A DNA stretch of 64,000 nt from assembly GCF_000424585.1 (NCBI RefSeq), contig NZ_AUKE01000001.1:62001-126000 (forward strand), written 5' to 3'. This DNA is from Butyrivibrio sp. MC2013 (GTDB taxonomy: Bacteria; Bacillota; Clostridia; Lachnospirales; Lachnospiraceae). Every line of letters begins with the position of its first letter. Position 1 is the first letter of the stretch. The position numbers and the translations under genes are program-made. This document shows positions 25,614 to 34,697 of this stretch, one piece after another. The notes under the pieces are model-generated. The model searched no databases. It was not told the origin of the DNA and was given only the letters and a program-made list of their open reading frames with translations.

Positions 25614-26400
25614 GATTATTACCTATACGAATAATTGTTATAATTGTTGCAAATTGTATTATATAGAGAGCTAGCTGAATAGAAACAAATAGAAATATCC
25701 ATTCCTGAACACTTTTAGTTGAAGATATTCCATGAAGATTTGCTGTAGATAATGCTTTTTGATAAATAATAATAAACAGATTATCGAATAGCATCTCATT
25801 ATAGGAATCTTTGAAATATACTATGAATAGCAGACCTATAACAGGAATCAATCCAAAATCTATTCTTAGTAGTTCATCATATAGAGTCCATAAATCTATT
25901 TCTCGAACAAACAAAGCAAAGCAAACAACCGTTATATCATGTAGCATGGACAATGCAATAAGAAAACAAGCTACATGATGCAACTTGATATAATCAGAAA
26001 CAAAAGAATCTACTGATAATCTGTTTTGTCTGCAAATGTGTACTAAGTATAAGCTATTCAGAACAGAAAACAAAATTGCGAACAAACCATAATGAGTATT
26101 CAAATCCGTGAGATATTGAAAGAAGACAACAGAACAGAACGTTAAAACCAGAAATACTGATTCGCTACCTGATACAATCTTACCCAAAATTATACTGGCT
26201 TTATTTCTGCCGTCTTCGGATGCCGTCTGCCAAACAAAGTCCTTTGGTTTTTCGTAGACTATACTATGCTCGTATAGTGATTCCTTATAATCTGACGATA
26301 TTTCCAACCTTTCTGATCTAGTGTAAAAAAAAGAAAGCCAGATATGTAGTTGCCTTAATTTATGACATAGAAGTGCATCGTGTAAATCATGATTTTTCAT
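25558..26400 (-). CDS. Multi-pass membrane protein, unknown family
   Basis: A 280-residue protein with a soluble 75-residue N-terminal part (LHDALLCHKLRQLHIWLSFFYTR) and about five or six membrane segments (ESVFLVLTFCSVVFFQYL, HHVACFLIALSMLHDITVVCF, DFGLIPVIGLLFIVYF and others). No family is recognised. The second ATG (26400) is preferred to 26406 because GGGAG lies eight bases before it. It is the first gene of the PadR island and AT-rich. It may be the target or sensor served by the PadR regulator; this is an inference from position. Confidence 0.65.
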   Translation of the reverse strand: MKNHDLHDALLCHKLRQLHIWLSFFYTRSERLEISSDYKESLYEHSIVYEKPKDFVWQTASEDGRNKASIILGKIVSGSESVFLVLTFCSVVFFQYLTDLNTHYGLFAILFSVLNSLYLVHICRQNRLSVDSFVSDYIKLHHVACFLIALSMLHDITVVCFALFVREIDLWTLYDELLRIDFGLIPVIGLLFIVYFKDSYNEMLFDNLFIIIYQKALSTANLHGISSTKSVQEWIFLFVSIQLALYIIQFATIITIIRIGNNHGCPDKKRNFGNHNIKRT

Positions 26401-26543
26401 ATGCATTTCTCCCTATCGAGATATTGCCACATATAGAATCTATTACAAGTAGAAAGAATACTACTGTATTATGCACAGTAGTATAATAACACATTTATAA
26501 AAGTTAAGCAATCATTGTAATTCCATTTTAACCAAAATATATG

Positions 26544-26570
26544 CGCCCCGGATCAATTTGATCCGGGGCG
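26544..26570 (-). terminator. Hairpin terminator of the phosphoglucomutase gene
   Basis: A near-perfect palindrome with 13-bp arms (core CGCCCCGGATCAA) 16 bases after the stop codon. The following minus-strand sequence (CATATATTTTGG) is only moderately T-rich, so it may work in part as an mRNA end-protecting stem. Confidence 0.65.
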
Positions 26571-26586
26571 TTTGTATTAGATTTTA

Positions 26587-28329
26587 TTACTGTCCAATCA
26601 GTTCCTTAACAGCTACTGTGAGCTCATCTTCAAGCTCCTTGGCATCTTCCAGGCTCTTGCCCTTTACGCCCATGTAGAACTTGATCTTGGGCTCTGTTCC
26701 TGAAGGTCTTGCGCAGCACCAGGAATCATCATCCAGTGCAAAATAGAGAACATTGGAGGAAGGAAGTCCTGTAGATGTCTTGGTGTCATTAACATAATTC
26801 ACCAGCTCATCCTTCTTGTAATCTCTAAACTCCTCTACAGTCCACTTGCCAATCTTCCTGGGGGGATTGCTGCGAAGTCTGTCCATAAGTGCAGCTATCT
26901 CCTTGGCGCCTTCCATACCCTTCATGGTGATGGAATACTGGCCTTCCTTGTAATAGCCATATTTCTCATAGATATCGATCATGGCATCCCATGCGGTCTT
27001 GCCCTGAGCCTTGTAGAATGCTGCCAGCTCGCAGAGCATCATAACTGCAACGATAGCATCCTTGTCTCTTGCATGAGTTCCTGCCAGACAGCCATAGCTC
27101 TCTTCCAGACCAAATACATAATTGTATTCATCATTATGCTCTTCAAAGAGCTTGATCTGCTCGCCGATATACTTGAAGCCTGTGAGTACTTCGATATAGT
27201 GAAGGCCATAGCTCTCTGCAATGCGCCTTGCCATATTGGTAGTAACGATAGTAGTAACAAAGGCAGGACGCTCAGGCATCAGGCCCAGAGCCTGTCTCTC
27301 TCTCAGGATGTATTCACCGATCAGCATACCTGACATGTTACCTGTGAACTGCTTGTACTCACCTGTAGCTGTATCCTTGGCATATATACCCAGACGGTCA
27401 GCATCAGGATCTGTAGCAAGGACGATATCAGCATCCTTTTCCTTTGCCAGCTCCAGAGCCAGTTTAAATGCCTTGGGATCCTCAGGATTTGGATAATCCA
27501 GTGTGGTAAAATCAGGATCAGGAAGCTCCTGCTCCGGTACTACATATACATTGTTAAAGCCCAGCTCCTTAAGGATACGCTGTACAGGCTTATTACCTGT
27601 TCCGTGGAAAGGCGTATATACGATAGTGAGCTTATCTGCCATCTCCTTTATAGCTTCAGGATGGAGGATCTGCTTCTTCAGCTCTACCATGTAGTCATCA
27701 TCTATCTCGCTGCCGATGGTGATATAGAGGCCTGCTGCCCTAGCTTCATCTTCAGACATGGTCTTTACTTCATGATAATCTGTGATAGCCTTGACCTCTC
27801 CTATGATACCTGTATCATGAGGAGGAGTCACCTGAGCGCCATCCTCCCAATAAGCCTTATATCCGTTATATTCCGGAGGATTGTGGCTGGCTGTGACCAT
27901 TACACCTGCGATACATCCCAGCTTCCTTACTGCAAAAGACAGCTCGGGTGTGGGTCTGAGCTCATCAAATACATAAGCCTTGATGCCATTGGCTGCAAGA
28001 CATCTTGCTGTCTCATCTGCAAACTCAGGCGAGAAACGACGGCAGTCATAAGAGATGGCAACACCCTTCTTTTTGCCCTCTTCTCCTGCAGTCTTAAGGA
28101 TATAATTTGCAAGACCCTGAGTAGCCTTACGAACTGTGTATTTATTCATTCTGTTAGTACCTGCGCCGATAACTCCTCTAAGTCCGCCTGTACCAAACTC
28201 CAGTTCCTGATAAAAACGATCCTGAACTTCGTCCTTATCATTTCTGATAGCAAGAAGTTCTTCCTTGGTTTTGTCATCGAAATATGAGTCATTCAACCAA
28301 TATTCCAGCTCTTTTTCAGCATTTCCCAT
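26587..28329 (-). CDS. pgcA: Phosphoglucomutase/phosphomannomutase
   Basis: A 580-residue alpha-D-phosphohexomutase of the long Gram-positive PgcA type; it interconverts glucose 6-phosphate and glucose 1-phosphate and so feeds UDP-glucose and dTDP-glucose synthesis. The phosphoserine loop is GVMVTASHNPPEYNGYKAY, the metal loop is VLATDPDADRLG, the sugar loop is GLEESYG and the phosphate-binding loop is RPSGTEPKIKFY. All are intact. AGGAGG lies six bases before the ATG. It is a single gene between two AT-rich islands, and it links central metabolism to the glycan genes in this window. Confidence 0.95.
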   Translation of the reverse strand: MGNAEKELEYWLNDSYFDDKTKEELLAIRNDKDEVQDRFYQELEFGTGGLRGVIGAGTNRMNKYTVRKATQGLANYILKTAGEEGKKKGVAISYDCRRFSPEFADETARCLAANGIKAYVFDELRPTPELSFAVRKLGCIAGVMVTASHNPPEYNGYKAYWEDGAQVTPPHDTGIIGEVKAITDYHEVKTMSEDEARAAGLYITIGSEIDDDYMVELKKQILHPEAIKEMADKLTIVYTPFHGTGNKPVQRILKELGFNNVYVVPEQELPDPDFTTLDYPNPEDPKAFKLALELAKEKDADIVLATDPDADRLGIYAKDTATGEYKQFTGNMSGMLIGEYILRERQALGLMPERPAFVTTIVTTNMARRIAESYGLHYIEVLTGFKYIGEQIKLFEEHNDEYNYVFGLEESYGCLAGTHARDKDAIVAVMMLCELAAFYKAQGKTAWDAMIDIYEKYGYYKEGQYSITMKGMEGAKEIAALMDRLRSNPPRKIGKWTVEEFRDYKKDELVNYVNDTKTSTGLPSSNVLYFALDDDSWCCARPSGTEPKIKFYMGVKGKSLEDAKELEDELTVAVKELIGQ

Positions 28330-28500
28330 AGTATTCCTCCTGGTTAAATAAGCTATGAATTATAAATGTATTTCAGAAAACCACATTTAACTGTGGATTT
28401 CGTGATGCCATTATATTATACACGTATAGCTATAATATGAATACTTTAAAAATATAAAGCTATATATTCTTAATTATTAATTATACCTGAGATAATGCTA

Positions 28501-29427
28501 CTAGAAAGCATTTATTCTGTTCAGCAGCTCATTTTTGATATAGCTGTTATAATCCTGCTTTTCAAGAAGATCAATAGCAGCTTCTTTAATCAACTCAAGC
28601 TTGGAATTGTTATTATCAGAGTAAAGCTTTGCCATCAAAAACATCATATCCAACAAGTCTTTTCCCACTATTATTTTTGAGAGCTCTAAGTAGAGTTGCT
28701 CTGCCTTATCACTAACATTTAAAAACACTAAAGCACGAAGATACTGAATACATATCTTGTAAAATGTATCATCTCTGCAACTGGCTTCCTTTATAACTTT
28801 TTTTTCCTCAACGATCTTAATTATCTGTTCATATTCTTCAAGAATAGTCAATACTTCAAGATAAACATACAAAGATGAGTTATTCGAACTATCCTTATAA
28901 TCCTTCTTTACTTCATCCCTAACTGCTTTATATTCGCCATTCATTAGTCTCAGTAAATATAATTGCATGGTAAAAGAAGCACTTGCCTCTGCTCCTTCGA
29001 TAGCCAGTGCTTTATTTGCAGCTTCTATTGATTTCGAAATACAATCTCGGGATTTTTGAAGAAGCAGATGGCTTTTGAGAGCATAATACTCAGCTTTATC
29101 AGCTTCGCTGATACTGTCATCAGATATAACACTCTCTATCATTGAAGACGCCATGTCATAGGAATACTCGTCGCGTAAAACAGAATACTTCAAAATGATA
29201 TCGCGAATACGCTGATCATCGGCAATATCAAAAAGATAGTCCAACGAGACGTCAAAGAACAGAGCAATTTTGGGCAACAAAGCTATATCAGGAATACCGT
29301 TCCCGGCTTCCCACTTAGACACTGTCTGAGGTGTGACGAATAAATACTGTGCCAATTGGCTTTGTGTTATGTTTTTTTGTTTCCTTAAGATGCCAATCTT
29401 TTTCCCTATACCATTATTCATGGTCAA
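28501..29427 (-). CDS. XRE regulator with TPR-like domain (PlcR/Rgg-like)
   Basis: A 308-residue regulator. The N-terminal HTH (about residues 8-62) has ITQSQLAQYLFVTPQTVSKWEAGNGIPD, and the remaining 230 residues are all-helical repeats (KAEYYALKSHLLLQKSRDC and similar) like the peptide-binding TPR fold of PlcR, Rgg and related RNPP proteins. It overlaps the end of the ABC exporter gene by four bases (ATGA), so it is translated from the radical SAM/ABC operon. Such proteins often sense a secreted short peptide. Here the ligand could be the peptide made and exported by the same operon; that is inference. Confidence 0.85.
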   Translation of the reverse strand: MTMNNGIGKKIGILRKQKNITQSQLAQYLFVTPQTVSKWEAGNGIPDIALLPKIALFFDVSLDYLFDIADDQRIRDIILKYSVLRDEYSYDMASSMIESVISDDSISEADKAEYYALKSHLLLQKSRDCISKSIEAANKALAIEGAEASASFTMQLYLLRLMNGEYKAVRDEVKKDYKDSSNNSSLYVYLEVLTILEEYEQIIKIVEEKKVIKEASCRDDTFYKICIQYLRALVFLNVSDKAEQLYLELSKIIVGKDLLDMMFLMAKLYSDNNNSKLELIKEAAIDLLEKQDYNSYIKNELLNRINAF

Positions 29428-31049
29428 ACGCCCTCAAGAAACAATTTGCCATCTCTCATGGTATATATAATATCATATTTTTGCTTATGCTGTTCACTTT
29501 GATCATGGCTGATACATATTATCATCTTATCTTCCAGTTCCAAAATACTGGATTCTATAAAAATCTTTGTTTCGTTATCGAGTCCATTTTCAAACTCATC
29601 CAGGATAATAATATCTTTATCAAAAAGGAATAACCTTGCCAAGCATATTCGTTGCTTTTCACCTCCTGAAAGATTTGAGCCCAGTTCCGTCACCATTGTA
29701 TCCAGCCCATTGGGAAGTGAATCGACAAGCTTTCGCAATCCGGATCTGATCAATGAAACATTGATTTGGTCTATGGGAATTGATTCATCATACATTGATA
29801 TATTATTTCTAATCGTATCCTCAAACACAAACGGATCCTGGCTAAGATATCCTATTTTATGAAATATACTTTTCGTTGTTAATTCTTTCAGGTTCCTATT
29901 ACCAACCTTTATACTACCAAGATAGTAGTCATAATATTTAAGCAAAAGTTTCATGATTGTCGTTTTTCCTGCTCCACTATCTCCGGTTATAAGGATTTTT
30001 TTGTTACCCTTTATTTCGAAAGAACAACTATTCAATACAGCTACATCATTTTTTTCATAAGTAAATGATACATCCTTGAATGATATATCAGTATCAAGCT
30101 CATCCAAATCATTAGTCGTTTTAACTACAGATGATAAGGTTTCTTCCAGTTCTCTGACAATTGGAACTGAAGCCTTCAAACCTGCCTTAATATCTACAGC
30201 AGATGAGATTGGAGAAGATATTTTCCCCATTAGTTGAGAAAAAGCAAGAATAGATCCAACAGAAATCAATCCATTCAAAGCAAAAAAAGCCGCGATGCCT
30301 GTAACTAATACGGTCGACAGTAATCCCACTAATTCTCCCGAATAACTCATATGCATCATAGCCTTGGAGCTATCTATTCTTGCCTTTTCCAAGCTACTGT
30401 TTATATTCTCAAACTCCTTATTGAATTGCCTTTCTGCATTAAATGATTTTACTATTATAAAACCATCAAGATAATCCTTTATCCTTTGGGTATAACCGGA
30501 AGTTAACCCCAGAAGTTTTTCTGACTTATCCTCTATCCTTTTCCCAAAAATATTTGTAAAGTGCACAGTCAATAATCCCAACACCAACATAATCACCAAC
30601 ATAACCCAGTTAAGTATTATGCAAGCAATAATTGCTGAAGTAAATGAGCACACCAAATAAGGAAGACTAAGAATGTTTTTAATGTATTGTTCTGACAACA
30701 TATCAGTCTTAGTAGTCATTTGGCTTAGATAGAAAGCACGTCCTTTTCTTTCAAAATCAGCTATATCCTTTCCTATAACAGCCTCAAACAAGTCATTTTT
30801 GACATTGATACGAACACCCATAAGTAAATAATATTTAGTATAAGTATATATATATTCACACAATACAGTAAAAACAACATATGAAATCGCAAAGAATACA
30901 AACATAATCAATTTACTGCTTGTTCCTTCACCTGCCAAATCTATCAAATGGCTCATTATAAAGGAGAAGCCAGTTCCAAGTATAGCTGATATAATAGCCA
31001 TTATTATAAACAATGTGAATTTACTATTCTTCAATATATATTTATACAT
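29424..31049 (-). CDS. ABC exporter, membrane domain fused to ATPase
   Basis: A 541-residue half-transporter with six membrane segments (about residues 10-280) and a C-terminal ATPase: Walker A GDSGAGKTTIMK, Q-loop GYLSQDPFVFEDT, signature NLSGGEKQRICLARLF and Walker B IIILDEFENGLDNET. There is no N-terminal C39 peptidase, so any leader must be removed by another enzyme. The second ATG (31049) is preferred because GGAG lies seven bases before it. It sits 19 bases after the radical SAM gene and overlaps the regulator gene, so it very likely exports the product of the radical SAM enzyme as a homodimer. Confidence 0.88.
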   Translation of the reverse strand: MYKYILKNSKFTLFIIMAIISAILGTGFSFIMSHLIDLAGEGTSSKLIMFVFFAISYVVFTVLCEYIYTYTKYYLLMGVRINVKNDLFEAVIGKDIADFERKGRAFYLSQMTTKTDMLSEQYIKNILSLPYLVCSFTSAIIACIILNWVMLVIMLVLGLLTVHFTNIFGKRIEDKSEKLLGLTSGYTQRIKDYLDGFIIVKSFNAERQFNKEFENINSSLEKARIDSSKAMMHMSYSGELVGLLSTVLVTGIAAFFALNGLISVGSILAFSQLMGKISSPISSAVDIKAGLKASVPIVRELEETLSSVVKTTNDLDELDTDISFKDVSFTYEKNDVAVLNSCSFEIKGNKKILITGDSGAGKTTIMKLLLKYYDYYLGSIKVGNRNLKELTTKSIFHKIGYLSQDPFVFEDTIRNNISMYDESIPIDQINVSLIRSGLRKLVDSLPNGLDTMVTELGSNLSGGEKQRICLARLFLFDKDIIILDEFENGLDNETKIFIESSILELEDKMIICISHDQSEQHKQKYDIIYTMRDGKLFLEGV

Positions 31050-31068
31050 TATCATTCTCCAGCAATAA

Positions 31069-32319
31069 TCACTGCAAATTGCAAAAACCGGCGCATTTCA
31101 TATCTCTAACGGAACGATTCTCCAGCATCAACGACTGTTCATACTTCAATATTTCATTTGAATAATCCTTAATTCTATGTTTTTTTATATCTCTGATATA
31201 CTCATTCACAGAATATGTAACAAAAGCATCACGTGGAATCATATGACAAGGTCTTACAAAGGCATTTGGATCTATCACAACATTTGTTTTCCCGGCAGAG
31301 CATTTAAAGATCAACCTTTCATCAATAGCATTTAATTCATTCCCTTTAAATGCCAATCCCGTATATGGCAAAAAATCTATCTTGCCTTTGTACTCATAAT
31401 CAAGCCCTTTTATCTCCTGAACAACCATTTCTTTTTCATTTTGTGATAATTCCAGGTGTTTATCAGATTCTTTTGCTCTCCCTAATGGTATACTTAATCC
31501 AAATGCTACTCTTCTGACATTTAACGATACAAGACACTCTATAATACGTCTGATGTTTTTGAAGTTTTCTTTAGTTACAATAATAACAACAACATGATCT
31601 ATTTTTAGACGATTCACCATATGAATACACTTTTCTATTTTCTGAAAGCAATCCCTTGCTCCTGTAAACAAATAATAGCTTTTCTCATCATATCCATACA
31701 TTGAAATCTGTATATAATTGACTTTTTTTAACTCCTCCTCCGGAATTCTTGATATCATTAGACCATTACTCAATAAGAACACATTGAAAGAATCATTTGC
31801 CACTTGAAGTATTTGAGATATTCTGCTATGAGTAGTAAGCTCACCACCTGACATAATTAGATTAGGAGTCTTGTTCTTAAAGACAGCAACAATTTGAGTA
31901 AAATCATCCCACGACATTTCTTTAAACTCTTCATATTTAGCATCTCTATAGCAATGCTTGCATTTTAAATTACACTTATCTGTCACTTCCATAAGAATAG
32001 AAAATGGATACCGAAATCCTTTTTCACCACTAAGAGTTATTGCAGAGTAAACTTCAGATAAAATAACATATTGCTTTCTCTCAAGATTATTCATTACTTT
32101 ATCAAATGCTTTTCTTATATCGGAATCTTGACTATCTACGCCAAAGGACTTACAAACCTCCAGGTAAAGGACATCGATAGTTAGTTTTTTATTAGAGACC
32201 AATTCCAATATACAAGCATACAATCCTGATACTTCTACGTATTTGTATAATGATTCATAAATTAAAATACTCTCGTCCCAATAATGAAACGAATACACAG
32301 AATTACATACACAATACAT
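31069..32319 (-). CDS. Radical SAM/SPASM enzyme with N-terminal RRE-like domain
   Basis: A 416-residue enzyme of the peptide-maturase type. Residues 30-95 (YKYVEVSGLYACILELV...LERKQYVIL) look like a PqqD/RRE peptide-recognition fold. The radical SAM core begins with the cluster motif CNLKCKHCYRD (CxxxCxxC, about residues 115-122). The C-terminal region has a SPASM-like set of cysteines (FKCSAGKTN, RPCHMIP, DMKCAGFC) but ends only four residues after the last cysteine, so it is a short SPASM. It should form a C-C or thioether bond in a ribosomal peptide. GGAGAG lies six bases before the ATG. No convincing precursor gene is next to it. The gene is AT-rich. Confidence 0.87.
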   Translation of the reverse strand: MYCVCNSVYSFHYWDESILIYESLYKYVEVSGLYACILELVSNKKLTIDVLYLEVCKSFGVDSQDSDIRKAFDKVMNNLERKQYVILSEVYSAITLSGEKGFRYPFSILMEVTDKCNLKCKHCYRDAKYEEFKEMSWDDFTQIVAVFKNKTPNLIMSGGELTTHSRISQILQVANDSFNVFLLSNGLMISRIPEEELKKVNYIQISMYGYDEKSYYLFTGARDCFQKIEKCIHMVNRLKIDHVVVIIVTKENFKNIRRIIECLVSLNVRRVAFGLSIPLGRAKESDKHLELSQNEKEMVVQEIKGLDYEYKGKIDFLPYTGLAFKGNELNAIDERLIFKCSAGKTNVVIDPNAFVRPCHMIPRDAFVTYSVNEYIRDIKKHRIKDYSNEILKYEQSLMLENRSVRDMKCAGFCNLQ

Positions 32320-32333
32320 GTCTTTCTCTCCAA

Positions 32334-32378
32334 GAAAAAAGGACGCTGCTATCTTAAAGATTGCTGCATCCTCCTTTC
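32334..32378 (-). terminator. Terminator-like hairpin in the radical SAM leader
   Basis: Two 22-base arms (32357-32378 and 32334-32355) pair with two A-A mismatches and several G-U pairs; the 5' arm contains AAAGGAGG and the 3' arm runs into TTTTTT. It stands 15 bases before the radical SAM start codon. It may be an attenuator for the operon, or the partial terminator that often follows a precursor peptide gene. Confidence 0.6.
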
Positions 32379-32532
32379 AAACTAACAATAGACCCAATAA
32401 ACTATTCATTAAAGCAATGCAACGTTGATGATACTTAAACAATCCGTTGATAATGTCTGCATGGATAAGGAACTGCTTGAATAAGGAAAGAAGGTTAGAT
32501 GATTATGACATTTTTTGATAATTAAAGAAACT

Positions 32533-32580
32533 CGCCAATACCGAATGCACTTTCTTTTAATATGCAAACGTGTACTGGCG
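32533..32580 (-). terminator. Possible terminator of the polysaccharide operon
   Basis: CGCCAGTAC pairs with GTATTGGCG on the minus strand (one G-U pair) around a 30-base loop, followed by AGTTTCTTTAATT. It lies 89 bases after the last GT2 gene. The long loop makes it only a moderate candidate. Between it and 32378 I see no convincing gene. Confidence 0.45.
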
Positions 32581-32668
32581 AAGTGGATGAAGATATTATT
32601 CTAGTATTGTATCTGTGATTATGTCCTGCTTTATCTGGTGGATATCTCTATCCAAAAATAACCGTTTA

Positions 32669-34690
32669 TCAGTGATCACCCAGAACAGCCGATCCATGAC
32701 CTTCTATGTTAATGGAGAAGTCGCTGCGGTCCAGAGAAAAGTTGGGATTGTAATAGGGATCACCCTTTTCAAGGACTTTCTTCCACTTAGTCCTGAACTT
32801 CTCAGATTCACGATCATACCTTGCAGCATTCTCCCCCTGAAGGTCCAGACCCCTGGATGCTGACTCATAATGGGTCAGCTCTGCAAAAGGGGTAAAGACG
32901 TTGAGAAGACCTTTTTCCCTGAGCTTTAAGCAAAAGTCCACATCGTTGAGTGATACTTCAAAGCTCTCGTCAAGTCCGCCTACGCTGTCATAGTCCTGTC
33001 TGGATACCATAAGGCAGGCACCGGTCACTGCACTGACATTCTGGGCATAGCAGAGACGTCCCATATAGCCCAGATTCATTCCTTCCTGGCCATAATGGGA
33101 ATGGCCTGCAGTCCTGTGAGCACCCAGCCCCAGCACTACACCAGCATGCTGTATCTTCCTGTCAGGGAAGTAAAGCTTGGCTCCCACAGCGCCCACATCA
33201 GATCTCTGTGCGTACATGAGCAGCTCTTCCATCCAGTTGACACTGATCACTTCCACATCATTATTTAAGAGGATGATATATTCTCCGCTTGCATGGCTTA
33301 CACCATAGTTCACGATCCTGGAATAATTAAAGGCGCCGCCTTCCTTGTAATCTACAACCTTTACAAAATCGCTCCAGGGAGCCGTTTTAAGTTCATCATA
33401 GTAGTCAAGTATTTCCTTGCCCTTTGAGCCATTCTCCACTACGATGATCTCATAATTGTCCCAGGTGGACTTCTCATATATAGACCTGATGCAGCGCTTC
33501 AAGTCATCTGCATGCTCCCTGTTGGGGATGACTATGCTGATCTTTGGAGTACCTTCTATCTCATAGCTGATCTTGAATATGGTCTCAAAGGCTCTGGTAG
33601 AAGTGATCTTAAAGTTCTTGTAGCCATGCCTCCTTAGATGATCCGCCACTGCTCCTCTGGCGGCTTCGATGGCATAGGTCTTGGCTTCGATGCCTGACGC
33701 CACTGACCCTGCATGGCTTCTCCAGTAGTAGAGTATCCTTGGTACGTGGACTATCTTTCCTGCAGCATCTGTCAGACGCAGGATCATATCATGGTCCTGG
33801 CTTCCGTCAAACTCTTTTCTAAAGAGCTCTGTACCTTCAAGGAGAGTTCTCTTGAATACAGAGAAATGGCAGATATAATTATTGGCCCTTAATGTATCTA
33901 CGCCGTAATCAGGCTTGAAATGCATGGTGGCCATCTTGTCGATATTGCCGCCCACAAAGGTTGTCTCATCGCAGTAGATATAATCCGCACCCTCTTCATT
34001 TATAGCCTTTACATAGGTGTATAAGGCTTCGGGATGAAGGATATCATCATGATCCAGGAGGCCTATATATTCTCCTGTTGCCAGCTTCAGGCATTCGTTG
34101 GTATTGCCTGAGATGCCGTCATTAACTGTCAGCTTCTGATAAGTGATCCTGGATCTGCCGTTTCTAAGCGCGGCATCCTTATCTGCATACTCCCTGCACA
34201 CTTCTCCCACATAGGAATGCTCATCATCAGAGCCGTCTGCCAGGCAGAGCTGCCAGTTCTCATAGGTCTGGTTCATGACTGACTCTATCATATCCCTCAG
34301 GAATTTCTCAGGAGTGTTATAAAGGGGTGTAAGGATACTGATCTTCACCGGCTTATCAAATACAGTCTCTCTCTGGGCCTTAATAGTCTCCTCACTGGGG
34401 AATGAAGAAGTCCCGTAATAGCTGTATGCCTTTCTCTCCCTCATCTTGTAACGGACCTTGGCCAGGACTCCTCTTAATGAACCCTGATTTCTGATCCTGT
34501 CTCTTTGCCTGATCACCCAATGCATGGATTTTCTTGCAGGAGTAGAGAGCTTCCACAGGGGATGCTCTTTGATATGGTCTACCTTGGCCTGCAGCTCTCT
34601 GTTCTTATCCTCAAGCTCGGCCACCTTTTCTGCCAGATCGGCGTTTCTTAGCCTCTCATGCTCATATGCGCTCTTATAATCTCTTTCCAT
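32669..34690 (-). CDS. Two-domain GT2 glycosyltransferase
   Basis: A 673-residue enzyme with a short coiled-coil start (residues 5-45, RNADLAEKVAELEDKNRELQ) and two GT2 domains. Domain 1 (about 95-340) has ISILTPLYNTPEKFL, GLLDHDDILHPEALY and GSQDHDMILRL; domain 2 (about 385-640) has ISIVIPNREHADDLK, ILLNNDVEVIS and SLNDVDFCLKLREKG. Both carry metal and acceptor motifs, so one polypeptide could add two linkages. It is the last gene of the rml-wzm-wzt operon, eight bases after another large GT2 gene. It is probably a polymerising rhamnosyl- or mannosyl-type transferase. Confidence 0.88.
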   Translation of the reverse strand: MERDYKSAYEHERLRNADLAEKVAELEDKNRELQAKVDHIKEHPLWKLSTPARKSMHWVIRQRDRIRNQGSLRGVLAKVRYKMRERKAYSYYGTSSFPSEETIKAQRETVFDKPVKISILTPLYNTPEKFLRDMIESVMNQTYENWQLCLADGSDDEHSYVGEVCREYADKDAALRNGRSRITYQKLTVNDGISGNTNECLKLATGEYIGLLDHDDILHPEALYTYVKAINEEGADYIYCDETTFVGGNIDKMATMHFKPDYGVDTLRANNYICHFSVFKRTLLEGTELFRKEFDGSQDHDMILRLTDAAGKIVHVPRILYYWRSHAGSVASGIEAKTYAIEAARGAVADHLRRHGYKNFKITSTRAFETIFKISYEIEGTPKISIVIPNREHADDLKRCIRSIYEKSTWDNYEIIVVENGSKGKEILDYYDELKTAPWSDFVKVVDYKEGGAFNYSRIVNYGVSHASGEYIILLNNDVEVISVNWMEELLMYAQRSDVGAVGAKLYFPDRKIQHAGVVLGLGAHRTAGHSHYGQEGMNLGYMGRLCYAQNVSAVTGACLMVSRQDYDSVGGLDESFEVSLNDVDFCLKLREKGLLNVFTPFAELTHYESASRGLDLQGENAARYDRESEKFRTKWKKVLEKGDPYYNPNFSLDRSDFSINIEGHGSAVLGDH

Positions 34691-34697
34691 AATCTCT

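Noticed and set aside
32409..32462. A 17-codon minus-strand frame (MQTLSTDCLSIINVALL) upstream of the radical SAM gene as its precursor peptide.
   Set aside because: It has no ribosome binding site, no leader/core division and is shorter than known radical SAM substrates.
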